Shown: positions 19,850 to 30,653, counted from the first letter of the stretch. The stretch is 64,000 nucleotides of DNA from Pleurodeles waltl (GCF_031143425.1 NC_090440.1:338027844-338091843); one strand, 5' to 3'. Program-made: numbers and translations. The notes: generated by a model from the letters alone, not told the origin.

Positions 19850-20060
19850 GGAATGGGATGGCACCTCAGCCGAATACAAAAACTTCCCCACTGGTTCTGG
19901 ATGGGGCAACGTGCCCATTGCTTTGTCTTGGGGAGTGCAAGGCCACAGTCTCTCAAGTGGGTGACTTGCCCACTGGTTCTGGGTAGGGCAACATGCCCAT
20001 TGCTTTGTCCTGGGGAGTGCAAGGCCACAGTCTCTCAAGTGGGTGACTTGCCCACTGGTT
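19850..20060. repeat. About 82-bp tandem repeats at the distal end of Harbinger B gene 1
   Basis: GTGCAAGGCCACAGTCTCTC recurs at 19935 and 20017 with flanking 'TTGCCCACTGGTTCTGG' in each unit. Harbinger D has related 64-bp units at 36116-36360 and Harbinger E similar units at about 33806-34030, so this site of the element repeatedly gains tandem arrays. Confidence 0.85.
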
Positions 20061-21934
20061 CTGGAGGGGGCAGCCCGCATAGCAGCCCCTGGAGGGTGGC
20101 CTACATGGTGTCCGCTGGTGGTGACGGCTGCACTGTGGTGGTGGTTGAGGAGCCTCCTGGGCAGCCCCTGCACTGTCCATTGGGTGCATTGCAGTGGTGG
20201 TTGGAGGAGCCTTCTGGGCAGCCCCTGCACTCCCTTATGGCTGCATTGTGGTGGTGGTTGGAAGAGCCTCCTGGGCTGCCCCTGCACCATCAGATGGCTG
20301 CATTGTGGTGGTGGTTGTAGGAGCCTCCTGCGGAGCTCCTGCACTCCCTGATGGCTGCACTTCCACCGCTGGTTGTGGGGACCCCGTGACAGGTGGTGGT
20401 GGTGGTGTTAGCCTGACAGCTTCTGCTGGTGTAGAGTGCCTTGTCTCCTCCTGTCCATGGGTGGTGGATCCATTACCCTTCCTGGCAGGGGTGGATGGGC
20501 TCTTCCACTCTCTGCCTGGTGGTGCAGGCTCCTTCCCCTTCTTCATAGATGATGCAGGCCCCTTCCCCTTCTTCACAGGTGGTACAGGCCCCTTAATACT
20601 CTTCCCTGGTGGTGAAGGACTCTTCACACTCTTCCCTGGTGGTGCAGGCCCCTTTCCCTTCTTCCCTGGTGGTTCAGGCTCCTTACCATTCTTTGTTGTA
20701 GGTCTGGTATTCTTACCACCATGAGCAGGTGGTGCTACCACTATCCCCATGGACTGTTTGGCTGAGGTGCTGGGCTGTGTCCTTGGTACTCAGCCCATAC
20801 GTGCAGGACGGGGAGGGGTAGGGAAGAGGTCAATTTGGGAAAGGAAAAGCTTTTTATGGATGGTGGGGCGGGAGGAGGGAGGAGTAATGGGAATGGAGGA
20901 TGAGGGAGTGCTTGTTGGAGGTGCATATCTGCTGGATGATGTATGCTGATGTGAAGTGGGTGGCTGTGGGTGTATGAATGCTTGCGTTTGTGTCCCTTGA
21001 GAGGGGGGGCAGACACAGGGGTAGAGGACACAGGGGACGCGTGCATCGTTTTTGTGGAGGTGTCTGCCAGTGAGGTGTGTGTTCGGCTTGGTGTGGTGAT
21101 GCTGATAGTGGATGCAGATGTAGTGCATGCAGGTGTGAGTGTGGACGTGACTGGGAAGGAAGTAGAAGAGGAGGAGGAGGGGAGACAGTAGAGGCAGTGG
21201 ATGTTGTCGTGTCTGCAACTGCATGGTGTTTCTGTGAGTGCCTGTGGGATGAAGTGGGGTGCTTGTGTTGCCAGTCCCACTCTTGTGAGCATGCTCATCT
21301 GTGTATGTGCCTGGGATTGGTTGGGGATTGGTTGGGGTTGAATAGACTAGGACTGGGAAGTGGGAGTTGGAGGAGGGACTGTAGAAACAGGGACAATGGC
21401 TGCCATCAGAGAGGAGGTCAGAGCCTGAATCAATCTCTGTTGGGCCGCCAAGCCACAGTGAATGCTCTGCAGCAATGCATTGCATTGCTGTATCTGGGAT
21501 GCCGGCCCCTGGATAGCATTCACAATGGTTGACTGCCCTACACAGAATGATCTCAGGAGGTCAATAGCCTCCTCACTCAGGGCAGCAGGGCTCATTGGGG
21601 CAGGGCCCGAGGTGTCGGGGCGAAGGAGATGCCCACCCTCCTGGGTGAGCTGGCACAGGAAACTCGCTGAGGGGCTACTCAGATGGCAGTGCTGGTACGG
21701 GGTGGCAGCTGTACCTGCAGCTGGGGTGGTTCCAGAGGTGTCCTCCGCCACCACCAGTGAGCTTTCATCAGAGGAGGTATCTGAGTCTGTGTGACCTCCT
21801 CCTGTCTCTGCCGTGGTGCTCCCCTCGCCCTCAGTCCCACTGGTTCCCTTGACGACGGTGGACTCTGCCTCCAGGGTCCTGTGGGATATAGCTCCCTCTG
21901 TGGCTGGTGCCTCTGCTCCGCTGCCAGATGATGC
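19900..21934 (-). pseudogene. Harbinger B gene 1 exon 3: coiled coil and Pro/Lys-rich repeat tail
   Basis: Read on the minus strand from the splice acceptor near 21934. First comes an acidic/serine stretch, then (21754-21347) 'LSEEAIDLLRSFCVGQST' and 'NALLQSIHCGLAAQQRLIQA', a predicted coiled coil shared by all copies. Next come Pro/Ser/Thr-rich sequence with the conserved KKLFLSQIDLFPTP (about 20830), a tail of 10-residue units of the type PPGKKGKGPA (20750-20480), and 19-residue AQEA/TTTTMQP units (20340-20150). The tail resembles the basic C-terminus of histone H1 in composition. Several frameshifts separate these parts, so this copy is not functional. Confidence 0.75.
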
Positions 21935-22338
21935 TAATGCACAGAGGGACAGGATGACAGAACAAAAAAGGGGGTGAGGGAGGAAAAGGAATCACACTGG
22001 GTCAATTACTGCACCAATACCACAGTTGGCGTACACAGCACCCTCACACACAGGGAACAGGCCTAAGCAATATGCATTGCATTACCAGTAATATGGCTAG
22101 TCACCAAGGCATGATGAGGAGTACACACCGCCAACTGCAGCACACCTGGGACCCACAATGCCCTGCCTGAAAGTGACTACTGACAAGCTAGGTTACCTGT
22201 ATTTGACATTTAACCATTACCCTTCAGAGGACCCATGCTGCTATGTCTGGCCAGCCCTTAGAGGCACCCACTAACCCAAACCACCACCCGGATACCATCC
22301 CACCAGCCAAAAGATGTAATGATACCCGTGTTTCTCAC

Positions 22339-22590
22339 CCACTAGTGGTTGCTGTGATTCCCTCATGTGCCCATCCAGCTCAGGGTAGGCCACCACCAGT
22401 ATGCGGGCCATCAGGGGGGTCAGGGTCCGACGGGCACAACTTCCTCGTTGGGAGGCCATCTCCAGCTGGGCCTGAGTCTCAGGTCCTCCCACTGTTTCTG
22501 ACAGTGGGTGCTCCGCCAGCCATAGGCACCCAGGGTCAGCACCTCCTTGGCGATGGCATGCCATATTCCCTTCTCTTGATGGGTGCTGAC
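22339..22590 (-). pseudogene. Harbinger B gene 1 exon 2 (Myb-like), frameshifted
   Basis: On the minus strand 'VSTHQEKGIWHAIAKEVLTL' leads into 'STHCQKQWEDLR', then the phase changes to reach 'RTLTPLMARILVVAYPELDG'. This is the second half of the gene 1 Myb/SANT-like domain and the conserved segment after it. Donor-like GTGAG follows near 22334. Exon 1 is absent because of the internal deletion near 22825. Bases 21935-22338 are the corresponding intron and 22591-22825 is the following one. Confidence 0.75.
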
Positions 22591-22825
22591 CTGCAGAGAC
22601 AAGAAAGACAGGAGAACACCATTAAAATAACAGTCCAGCCTGTCACACACATGGCCCACCATACCGGTTTCCATCACTATTGGCACACACATTGCACACA
22701 TTGCACAGCGCACATCATGTACACTGCCAACAGATAATTCTCCCACCCACACTTACATGATGCCTTCACACACATCTCCGTGCATCCATGCATCCATGCA
22801 TCGTGCCCACAGTGTACTGTCATCA

Positions 22826-23635
22826 CTGGGGTCCTCTTCTGTTGGGGGACTGGATAGTGGTGGCACTTCCTCTCTGCTGACATTGGCAGGGGTACCCGTG
22901 GGGATGTAAGTGATGTATTATGCTTCATGTGTGTGACATATTTTACATCCCTGGATTCCCCTCTATTGTTGGTGTTGCCCTTCCAGCTTTTGCTTGCGTA
23001 TTGTGATGTATTATGGGATTGTTCGTTTCCCTCTGCTGCGCATGCTTTAGTGATGGGTATCCATGCACTGGTATGGCATGCAGGGCTTGGCATTGGGGTT
23101 AGTGAGATGTGTAGGTGCAGTATGTGGTTTGGAGTGGAGTGATGGGAGTGAGGGTGTGGGTGTGAGATGGCATGCTGGTTTTAAGGGGGGTGATTATTAG
23201 TAAATGTTGACTTACCAGTGTCCAGTCCTCCGGCTACTCCAGCGAGTCCCTCAGGATGATGTGTTGCCAGTACTCACTCCTCCCATGCTGTGAGCTGTGG
23301 GGGAGGAGGTGGGGGTCCACTGCCGGTCCTCTGTATTGCAAGCTGGTACCTTTGCTGCTATGGAACGTACCTTCCTCCATAAGTCATCCCACCTCTTCCT
23401 GATGTTGCCCCTTGTTCTTGGGTGCTGTCCCATGGTGTTCACCCTGTCCACGATTCTCCACCATAGCTCCATCTTCCTTTCTATGGATATTTGCTGTACC
23501 TGTGCTGCAAAGAGCTGTGGCTCTACCCTGACAATTTCCTCCCCCATGACCCTTAACTCCTCCTCAATGATACCGGGGTGCTTTTGTGGTGCCATGGATG
23601 TTGTGTGATGTGTGTTGTTGAGGGTGTGTTGTGTA
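22826..23635 (-). pseudogene. Second (truncated) gene 3 module of Harbinger B
   Basis: Exon 1 runs from ATG 23595 down to about 23251: MAPQKHPGIIEEELRVMGEE, 'KMELWWRIVDRVNTMGQHPR', 'RKRWDDLWRKVRSIAAK', the NAIF1-like domain. The 340-base intron and only the first about 90 bases of exon 2 follow before the junction with gene 1 sequence near 22825. The module closely resembles 24330-25170 over its whole length. It ends at 23635, where the 3' end of the other module's exon 2 begins. Confidence 0.8.
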
Positions 23636-25127
23636 TAGTAGTGGGGATGGATCATCTTCTGCAGGGGGAGGAGTGCTGGTTGCCTGTGGGTCCTGTGGTG
23701 GGGCCTCCTGACCACTAGCAGCAGCGGAGGTGAAGGGCTGTTAGGTTGACTGGCTAGTGGTAGGGGCCCACTGGTGGGCTGTTGCCTCCCTCATGAAGTT
23801 ATCCATGTTTGCCAGCATCCCTGCTATTGAGATCGGGGTTTTGTTAATGCCCTGCAAGTCCTCCCTGATCCCCTGATACTGTCCCTCCTACAGCCGCCTG
23901 TTATCCTGCATGTTGTCTAAGATCTGGCCCATCGTGTCCTGGGAATGTTGGTGGGCTCCCAGGATCTCGGAGAGTGTCTCCTAGAGAGTAGGTTCCCTAG
24001 GCCTGCCCTCCCCATGGCGCATAACAGTCCTCTCAGTGTCCCTGTTGGCCTGTGCCTCTGACCCCTGAACTGTGTGCCCACTGCCACTGACCCCAGGTCT
24101 CTGACTGTCCTGGGGGCGAGGTGTGGCCTGGGGTCCCTGTAGAGGTGGGCACACTGCTGATTGACGTGTCCTGGGGACAGAGGTTTGGGTACTCTGGGTG
24201 GGTGCTGCGATGTTGGATCCTGATAGGGGAGGCTCTGTTGTGGTCTGTGATTGTGATTGGGTGACCGGCTGTCCAGAGGTCACTGATATGCCAGGTAGGT
24301 CCTCCAGATCCAGAAGTGCAGAGTTACTTTCATCACTGGGGTCCTTTTCTGTTGGGGGAGTGGATAGTGGTGGCATCTCCTCTCCGCTGACATTTGCTGG
24401 GGTACCTGTGGGGATGTAAGTGCTGTATTATGCTTCATGTGTGTGACATATTTTACATCCCTGACACCCCCTCCATAGTTGGTGTTGCTCTGTCAGCTTT
24501 TGCTTGTGTATTGTGATGTATTGTGAGATTGTTAGATTCCCTGTGCTTTGCATGCTTTAGTGATTGGTGTCCATGCAGGGCTGGGAGGGGTGTCCATGCA
24601 TTGGTATGGCATGCAGGGCTTGGCATTGGGGTTAGTGAGATGGTTAGGTGCAGTGTGTGGGTTGGAGTGGAGTGATGGGTGTGAGGGTGTGGATGTGTGA
24701 TGGCATGCAGGTTTTGAGGGGGAGTGATGATTAGTAACTGTTGACTTACCAGTGTCCAGTCCTCTGGCTACTCCAGCGAGTCCCTCAGGATGCAGTATTG
24801 CCAGTACTTGATCCTCCTGTGCTGTGACCTGTAGGAGAGGAGGTGGGAGTCCACCGCCAGTCCTCTATATGGCGAGCTGGTGCCTTGCTGCTATGGAACA
24901 TACCTTCCTCCGGAGGTCATTCTACCTCTTCCTGATGTCTTCCTTGTTCTTGGGTGCTGTTCCATGGCGTTCATCCTGTCCACGATTTTCTGCCGTAGCT
25001 CCATCTTCCTTGCTATGGATATTTGTTGTACCTGTGCTACAAAGAGCTGTAGCTCTACCCTGACAATTTCCTCCACCATGACCCTTAACTCCTCCTCAGT
25101 GAAACTGGGGTGCCATTGTTGTGCCAT
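23636..25127 (-). pseudogene. Gene 3 of Harbinger B: NAIF1-like protein, two exons
   Basis: Exon 1 starts at ATG 25127 (MAQQWHPSFTEEELRVMVEE, KMELRQKIVDRMNAMEQHPR) and ends around 24755; a frameshift follows PRTR. Exon 2 (about 24410-23640) encodes 'KDPSDESNSALLDLEDLPGI', a Gln/Pro/Thr-rich stretch ending GSGHTVQGSEAQANRDTERT, and a coiled-coil region with a stop near 23982. Same layout as gene 3 in Harbinger D. The intron is about 330 bases. The product would be a DNA-binding accessory protein for transposition. Confidence 0.75.
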
Positions 25128-25417
25128 GGGTGTTGTGTGATGTGTGTTGGTGAGGGTGTGTTGGGTAATGTGGTGGGGTGTGTGATGTGTAGTGCGCAAG
25201 GGGTGTATGGGTGTAATTGGTATGTGTGATTAGTTGTGTCTGTGCTCTTCTTCTAAGTCTCCTGGTGTCAATTGGTGTTTGTAAGGGGTTGTGGGTAATG
25301 TAGGTGTGTATTTTATAGTGGTGTGGGTGTGTGGGAGTGGTGTGTGTATGGGTGTCAGATGTGTGTATTTGGTATTGGCAAATGTGGTGTTGTTTTGTAT
25401 GTGGGTGTCCATTCTGA

Positions 25418-25703
25418 GCACGACGGTATGTACCGCCAATGGTTTACCGTTGTTGAATGTCCTCCATGGTGATTCGTGGGTCATAATGTGGTAGGCGTTG
25501 TTTTGTTGGCGTAATGGTATGGGTTTGGGACCGCCACTTTATCACTGACCTTTGGTCTGGCGGATTTGTGAATGTGGCTGTATTCTATTGGATTGCTGCG
25601 TGTGTCATAATATGGTGAACAGATATCTGCCACTGCGGCGGTATGTTGGTGGCCGTCAGCATGGGGGTAAGCAGGATTTATCGCCAATGTCATAATGAGG
25701 GCC
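25418..25703. repeat. Harbinger B right terminal and subterminal repeats
   Basis: GTCATAAT occurs at 25480, 25604 and 25689, the last being the terminal inverted repeat. A palindrome around CGGTATGTACCGCC (about 25424) precedes them. Harbinger E has the same motif at 56826, 56952 and 57037 with nearly the same spacing (126 and 85 against 124 and 85). These are likely binding sites for the transposase or the Myb partner. Confidence 0.8.
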
Positions 25704-26023
25704 TTAGTATTACCCTATTCTAAACATTCTCATTTGTTTTCCTTTAAATTGTTTCTGTCTCTGTGTCAAACTAGGTGTTTTCTTGTATGATGCCTCACTA
25801 TCAATGTGACTTAGTCCTTCGCCTTTGTGAGTTGATTTCAAACCTTATTTTTATTTGTATTTTTTCCATATTTAAAGTTTCTCCACATACTGTTTTAAGA
25901 CACTCTTTAGTTCTCATACCAGAAGCTCTCTTTTTTCCAGTATGTTTTCCCTATCATGTGCTTTTTTAACATGACTTTGTACTGTTTCTTTTGTTTTTTT
26001 ATCCTCTCTTCCTTTTTGGGCAT
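25704..26023 (-). pseudogene. Helitron N-terminal coding segment
   Basis: From ATG at 26023 the minus strand reads MPKKGREDKKTKETVQSHVK with one or two doubtful positions, then a lysine/glutamate-rich stretch broken by stops, ending at the TTA target duplication of Harbinger B. Basic, lysine-rich N-termini are usual in Helitron Rep-Hel proteins and the reading resumes on the other side of Harbinger B. Without the downstream domains I would not have recognised it, so the assignment rests on continuity across the insertion. Confidence 0.5.
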
Positions 26024-26507
26024 TGTGAATCCTCCTCTTTCAAGACAAGTAGATATCTGTAAACTGAATACAGAATACATTAAACTTTACATTACATATT
26101 ATTACTATAACTGACTGTATGGGTGTACAAGTGCTGATTTACTCAACTATGTAAGTGCTGCATAAATAAATAACTGAATTGGTTTGCTAGTGGGTCTGAC
26201 AGAGTCTCTTCAGGTCGGTGAATGACCATATGAATGTGGATGTATAGGTGAGTTAATGTTTATGAGAATGCTTTCATTGGTGTGTTTCTACGTATATCAC
26301 TCAATCCCTAGCTATATCAGTGATGGATAGATACATAATTGCTTCCGTTGTAGTTTAAATAGGCATGTAAGTGATTACCTTACTGTGTGAGTGGGTATAC
26401 ATTGCAGATGTATAAATTACATGCTATAAGCAAACACACACATTATATTTCATACACATTCTTTCATACTGCCTTACCAATTCTCTTTTTTTCTTTTTCA
26501 GTACTAT
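26024..26507. other. Helitron upstream region or unassigned sequence
   Basis: AT-rich sequence with GT/GA-rich stretches between the Helitron start codon and the left end of Harbinger C. No ORF, TIR or LTR end recognised. It may contain the Helitron 5' end. Confidence 0.4.
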
Positions 26508-27001
26508 GGCCCTCATTATGAACACAGCGGGAAAGACCACATTGACGGTGGTGTCGGTAACTACCGCCAACAGGCTAATGGTATAGGCCGCCAAATAATG
26601 AAGCCCATGAAAAACAGGCAGTCTGAAAAACACTCACCGCTACCAGAGGAGTGTCGACAATGATGGAAAAGGCCGCACACAGGCCGATGGAAAGGCCCTA
26701 CCCGCCCAACAAATAATGAAGCACTAGACCACCGTCAGTTCCAGGGCGGGGACCACGGCCACTCAAGCCAGGCGGAAACAAACCAAATAAAAGGAAACAC
26801 TCACCGGAGGATAACACAACACGCCGAAGCAGACATGGAGAGAGAGTTGGAAATCATTCCAGTGCTGCTCCTTGCCATATACCTCCCCGACCGTGACCGC
26901 CGACGAAGACAACAATGGAAGTACCAAAACCTACTAAACAAGGGAAGAAAAGGCACAGTGACATACCCACCCACTCCACCCACCCTGCAACGCACCCATA
27001 A

Positions 27002-28499
27002 CCCCTCACAACATCACAGAAGTACTTACCCGACACAAACCTGCCCAAAGCACACACATGTGCACAACACCCACCCACAATGAAGCGAGGAACCACGGAT
27101 CCAGAGTGTGCCAACACTGGGAAAGGGGGGGGGCTTGGGCTTACATTTGGGAGGTAGAGGGGGTTTTGGTTTTGCTTTGGAAGGTGGGGGAGCGGGCTTG
27201 GACCCGGGGCTGGCAGATGGTCCAGGGCCAGCACAGGGCCTCTTGCTCACTGGGGAACGTGCACGGAAATGGGAAGGGCAGACAGGGGAAGATTTGGACG
27301 TGGAAGGAGTGGACACGGCAAGGAGGTGTGCATGTTTAGGGAAGAGACAGGGTGGGCCAGTGGGTTCAAAAAGGTCTACAAGGGATAGGAAAAGTTTATT
27401 AGGGGCAGTCGGGGTGGACCTAGAGGAAGGTGTGAGAGTGGAGGTAGAGGGAGTGGTTATAACAGGTGTAGGTGTGAGTGTAATGGGAGGAGGAGGGGTG
27501 GACAGAGTGGGACAAGACACGCTTCCAGTGTAAATGGATGTTGTCTGGGTGTCTGCTAGTTTTGGGAGGGTGCTGCAAGTGTTATTCAAAGTAGTTGTGG
27601 TGAGTGCAGGTGTGGTGTCTGTGGTGCATGACTGGATGTCTGATTTTGTGGTGACTGCCAGAATGGGGTCAGCAACAGTGAATGAGGATGAAGTGCTTGG
27701 GATTGTGCATGTAGAGGTGACAGACAGGGAGGCGGAAGAGGTGGACACAGTGAGGGAAGTGGATGTTGTTGTGTGTGCCTTTGTATGTTAGCTATGTGTA
27801 TGCCTGTGGTGGGAAGTGTGGTGCTTGTGTTTCTCTGTGTGCTTCTTCTGTGTTGAGTTGTGTGCATGGCTGTCTGAACATGTGCTTGGGATGGGTGAAG
27901 GGACTGGGGTGCTGGAAGAGCCAGAGGTGGTTAGAGGGGAGAAGGAAAGGCCAGGGACACTGGCTGCTGTCAAAGAAGAGGCCAGAGTCTGGAAAGATCT
28001 CTGTAGGCCAGACATGGCGCTGTGAATGCCTTCCAGGTATGCATTGCATTGCTGCATCTGGGATGCTAGCCCCTGGACAGCATTCACAATGGTTGTCTGC
28101 CCTACAGAGATGGTCCTTAGGAGGTCAATAGCCTCCTCCGTGAGTGCAGCAGGGCTGACTGGGGCAGGGGATGAGGTGCCTGGGGAAAAGGAGACGCCCA
28201 CTTTTCGGGGTGAGCAGGCATGGGCAACTGGGTGGGGCACAACTTGGAGGGCGGTGATGGTATGGGGGTGGCGGAAGTTGTCAAAGATTGGGTGGGCCCA
28301 CTAGGGTCCACCACCACTAGGGAGCTCCCATCAGAGGAGGTATCAGACTCACTACCTCCAGTGGTAGTTGCCTCCCCCGTGGTACTCCCCTCACCCTCTA
28401 ACCCACTGGTCCCCTTGGCGTCGGTGGACTCTGCCTCCTTGGAACCGTGGGCCGCTGCATCCGCTCTCGCCGGTGCCACTGCTCCCTTGCCAGATGATG
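27002..28499 (-). pseudogene. Harbinger C gene 1 exon 3
   Basis: Begins at the acceptor near 28500 with an acidic stretch (KEAESTDAKGTSGLEGEGST), changes phase, then 28240-27788 gives 'LTEEAIDLLRTISVGQTT' with 'QMQQCNAYLEGIHSAMSGLQ', a coiled coil, and a His/Lys-rich end. A phase change leads to 27748-27026: Ser/Thr-rich sequence, the conserved NKLFLSLVDLFEPTG, and the basic-proline tail PPPSKAKPKPPLPPKCKPKP. Unlike copies B, D and E the tail repeats are short and few, which may show the ancestral state. Two or three frameshifts. Confidence 0.75.
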
Positions 28500-28865
28500 C
28501 TGATGTACACAGACAACACAAGAGTCAAGGGGTGGGAAGAAAAAACAGGAGAGAGAATATTAACATCTGAATGATTGGACATATCCGGTTCACCCATACT
28601 CTAACCCAACTAATATACCAACATGCAGCACCTACAGCTATACTCATGGCTATGCCTCTGACTACTGGGCACAACCCTAGTATACAACCATCTCCCACAT
28701 TATAGAAGGACCTGAAGAACTGCAGACCAGTCTCTTATCATCTAACTGCCCGTGGGGGCCATAATGCTAAATGACACTAGTCAGAGTCCCTGCCACTAGA
28801 CAGCATCCATACTACAGCATGCTCAGACACCCATCAAGGAGGCATTATGTGTTCTTGGTACTCAC

Positions 28866-29137
28866 CCCCTTGTGTCTGCTGTGCAGCCTTCAAGTGCCCA
28901 TCCAAGTCTGGATATGGCACAGCCAGAATACGGCGCATTAGGGGGGGTCAGGGCCCAACGGGCTCCCCTTCCTCATTGGGAGAACTTCCCCAGCTAGGCC
29001 TCGCAGGTCTTCCTCGCCCAGCGCCGCAGGTCCTCCCACCGCTTCCTGCAGTGGGAACTCAGCCGGTTGTAGTCCCCCAGGGTGCACACCTCCCTGGCGA
29101 TGGCCTGCCAGAATTCTCTCTTCTGATGGGCGCTGAC
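28866..29137 (-). pseudogene. Harbinger C gene 1 exon 2 (Myb-like)
   Basis: Splice signals CAG/GTCAGCG at 29137 and GGGG/GTGAGTACC at 28866 bound it. It encodes VSAHQKREFWQAIAREVCTL, 'LSSHCRKRWEDLRRWARKT', one stop, and the sequence ending 'GWALEGCTADTRG'. Together with exon 1 it completes a Myb/SANT-like domain of the kind annotated as 'Myb-related, partner of profilin-like' in vertebrate Harbinger-derived genes. The in-frame stop within KTCEA*LGK and a missing GxxR spacer suggest decay. Confidence 0.8.
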
Positions 29138-29359
29138 CTGTAGGGGACACACAGAAAAGAAACACTGAGGTCAGTAAAAGCACCTTTGATACCACTGGCC
29201 ATATATCCCCTACGGGACAGACACTTAAAACAGCATTCCAGCACCTCACTCACGCTGAATGTCATGCATTCAATGGCTGTGCAGTTAGAAATTGTGCACA
29301 CATGCATTTAGCCATCCACCACCATCACACGCATCCATGCACCCCATCCGCCTACTCAC

Positions 29360-29473
29360 CTGCACCTCTGGTCGACCATATAACTTGGCATACAGGGGTA
29401 GGACCCCGTCCACAAGCTTCTTCAGCTCCTCCGTGGTGAAGGCCGGGGCCCTTTCCCCTGTTACTCGTGCCAT
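29360..29473 (-). CDS. Harbinger C gene 1 exon 1
   Basis: ATG at 29473; 38 codons: MARVTGERAPAFTTEELKKL, VDGVLPLYAKLYGRPEVQ, then a consensus donor CAG/GTGAGTAGG at 29360. It is the first helix of the Myb/SANT-like domain. Harbinger D has the same exon (39573-39465). The start is the only ATG and lies at the edge of the promoter region shared with the transposase. Confidence 0.8.
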
Positions 29474-30010
29474 TTCCAGGACCAGAGTCAGGACACAGCA
29501 GCACACTCAGTGGAGAACTTGCATGCACGGAATCCGGGAGTCAAGTGAACCTGGGGTGACAAAATGGCGTACGCTCCGCAGCGGTGTGCACTGTCATCGC
29601 CGGCGACGATCATGATAGGCCCATATTCCCCATTGACAACCATGTTAACCAATGAATGGGTGCACAGTGGTGAACACCGCCTTACGCCATTACAACAACC
29701 GCTAGCAGTATGAGGTCACTTCCACTGCTACAAATCTGGATGACCACTGGCTGACATTTTGCGAACTACTGCGCAGTTATTATTTGGTAATGGGCCCCAT
29801 GCAGGCCCTATGGACCCCAGCCCTCAAACGCATGCCCAAAATACTATTTACTCACCATAACAGTCCAGATGTATCAGTTAGGACATGTCACTCCAGTTTA
29901 ACATCCTACTATGCTTATGTGTTACCTAAATGTTTGACAGCAGTGTTAAATACAAAACATGTTGTGCAAATACATTTGTGTCCCTCACATGTGTTCTCCA
30001 CTCTTCCTAG
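29474..30010. promoter_or_regulatory. Divergent promoter region of Harbinger C (gene 1 / transposase)
   Basis: About 540 bases between the start of gene 1 (minus) and the first recognised transposase exon (plus, acceptor CTTCCTAG at 30001-30010). The corresponding region of Harbinger D is 39574-40020. An upstream transposase exon may lie here. TATA-like or initiator elements could not be assigned with confidence. Confidence 0.55.
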
Positions 30011-30653
30011 GTACAGACCCATGTGGCTAGGGAGGACCCATCTGTGTACAGACCCATTGTTGATTTGGAGACCATGGTGGAACGTCACATCACTATCAAT
30101 TACAGACTCATTTGTGCTACTATTCATGAACTTTGTGCATTGCTAGATCCAGTACTGAGACCGGCTAATCAGAATCAACATGCCATCCCTACTGAAGTGC
30201 AAGTGCTCTCTGTACTCCATTTCCTGACAATGGGCTCATTTCAGGTGACAGTGGGCATGGGTGTAGGGTTTTCACAGTCAATGTTTTCCCTTATCCTGTC
30301 CAGATTCCTGGATGCATTTGTACAACACCTGCAGTCATATGTGAGGTTTCTCCAAAGTGCTGAACTACCTGCCATCAAGTCAGAATTTTATGCCTTTGCC
30401 AACATTTCCCATGTGATAGGTGCCATCGATAGCACCCACATAGCTCTCATCCCCCCAAGAGTTCATGAACAGGTGTACAGAAACATGAAGCATTTCCACT
30501 CCATGAACATCCAATTGGTGTATACTGCAGACCAATACATCTCACATGTGAATGCCATGTTCCCTGGATCAGTCCATGATTCATTTGTTCTGAGGAACAG
30601 CAGTGTGCCACACATGATGGAAAAACTACAAGGGGACAGAGGTTGGATCATAG
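30011..30653 (+). CDS. Harbinger C transposase, main exon (DDE: both aspartates)
   Basis: Open throughout between an acceptor (CTTCCTAG/GTACAG) and a donor (ATAG/GTGAGTG). It reads 'VDLETMVERHITINYRLICA', 'LSVLHFLTMGSFQVTVGMGV', 'FYAFANISHVIGAIDSTHIA' (first catalytic D) and 'AMFPGSVHDSFVLRNSS' (second D), the HARBI1/DDE_Tnp_4 pattern. This is the best-preserved transposase exon in the window. The catalytic glutamate lies in exon 2, which is destroyed in this copy, so the protein would be inactive but could retain DNA- or Myb-partner binding. The N-terminal start codon is not identified. Confidence 0.85.

Larger units (their letters stand above)
11374..25703 (+). mobile_element. Harbinger B, internally deleted and twice invaded
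   Basis: The left end TGCCCTCATTATGAC (11374) is the inverted complement of the right end GTCATAATGAGGGCC (to 25703) apart from the outermost bases. TTA flanks both ends (11371-11373 and 25704-25706), the 3-bp duplication expected of PIF/Harbinger. Between them lie a Penelope-like element, a solo LTR, gene 1 exons 3 and 2, and two gene 3 modules. Gene 1 exon 1, the shared promoter and the whole transposase are deleted at a junction near 22825. It therefore could only have moved with proteins supplied by other copies. Both flanks are Helitron sequence. Confidence 0.9.
4906..26045 (-). mobile_element. Helitron, minus strand, broken by several later insertions
   Basis: Helitron-specific domains occur in order on the minus strand: N-terminal region starting at ATG 26023 and resuming below 11373, a DUF6570-like segment (about 8640-7958), a Helitron_like_N replication-initiator domain (about 7620-6900), an acidic linker (5424-5194) and the start of a Pif1-type helicase (5193-4906). 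The body is interrupted by Harbinger B (11374-25703, flanked by TTA on both sides) and by hairpin MITE blocks at about 8790-10423 and 5562-6500. The rest of the helicase is absent or replaced by the LINE. Element ends (5' TC, 3' CTRR hairpin) were not identified. All coding parts contain stops and shifts. Confidence 0.75.

Noticed and set aside
20194..20724. Plus-strand frame rich in Gly, Phe and Pro (PGGAGPFPFF repeats)
   Set aside because: Antisense of the lysine/proline repeat tail of gene 1 in Harbinger B.
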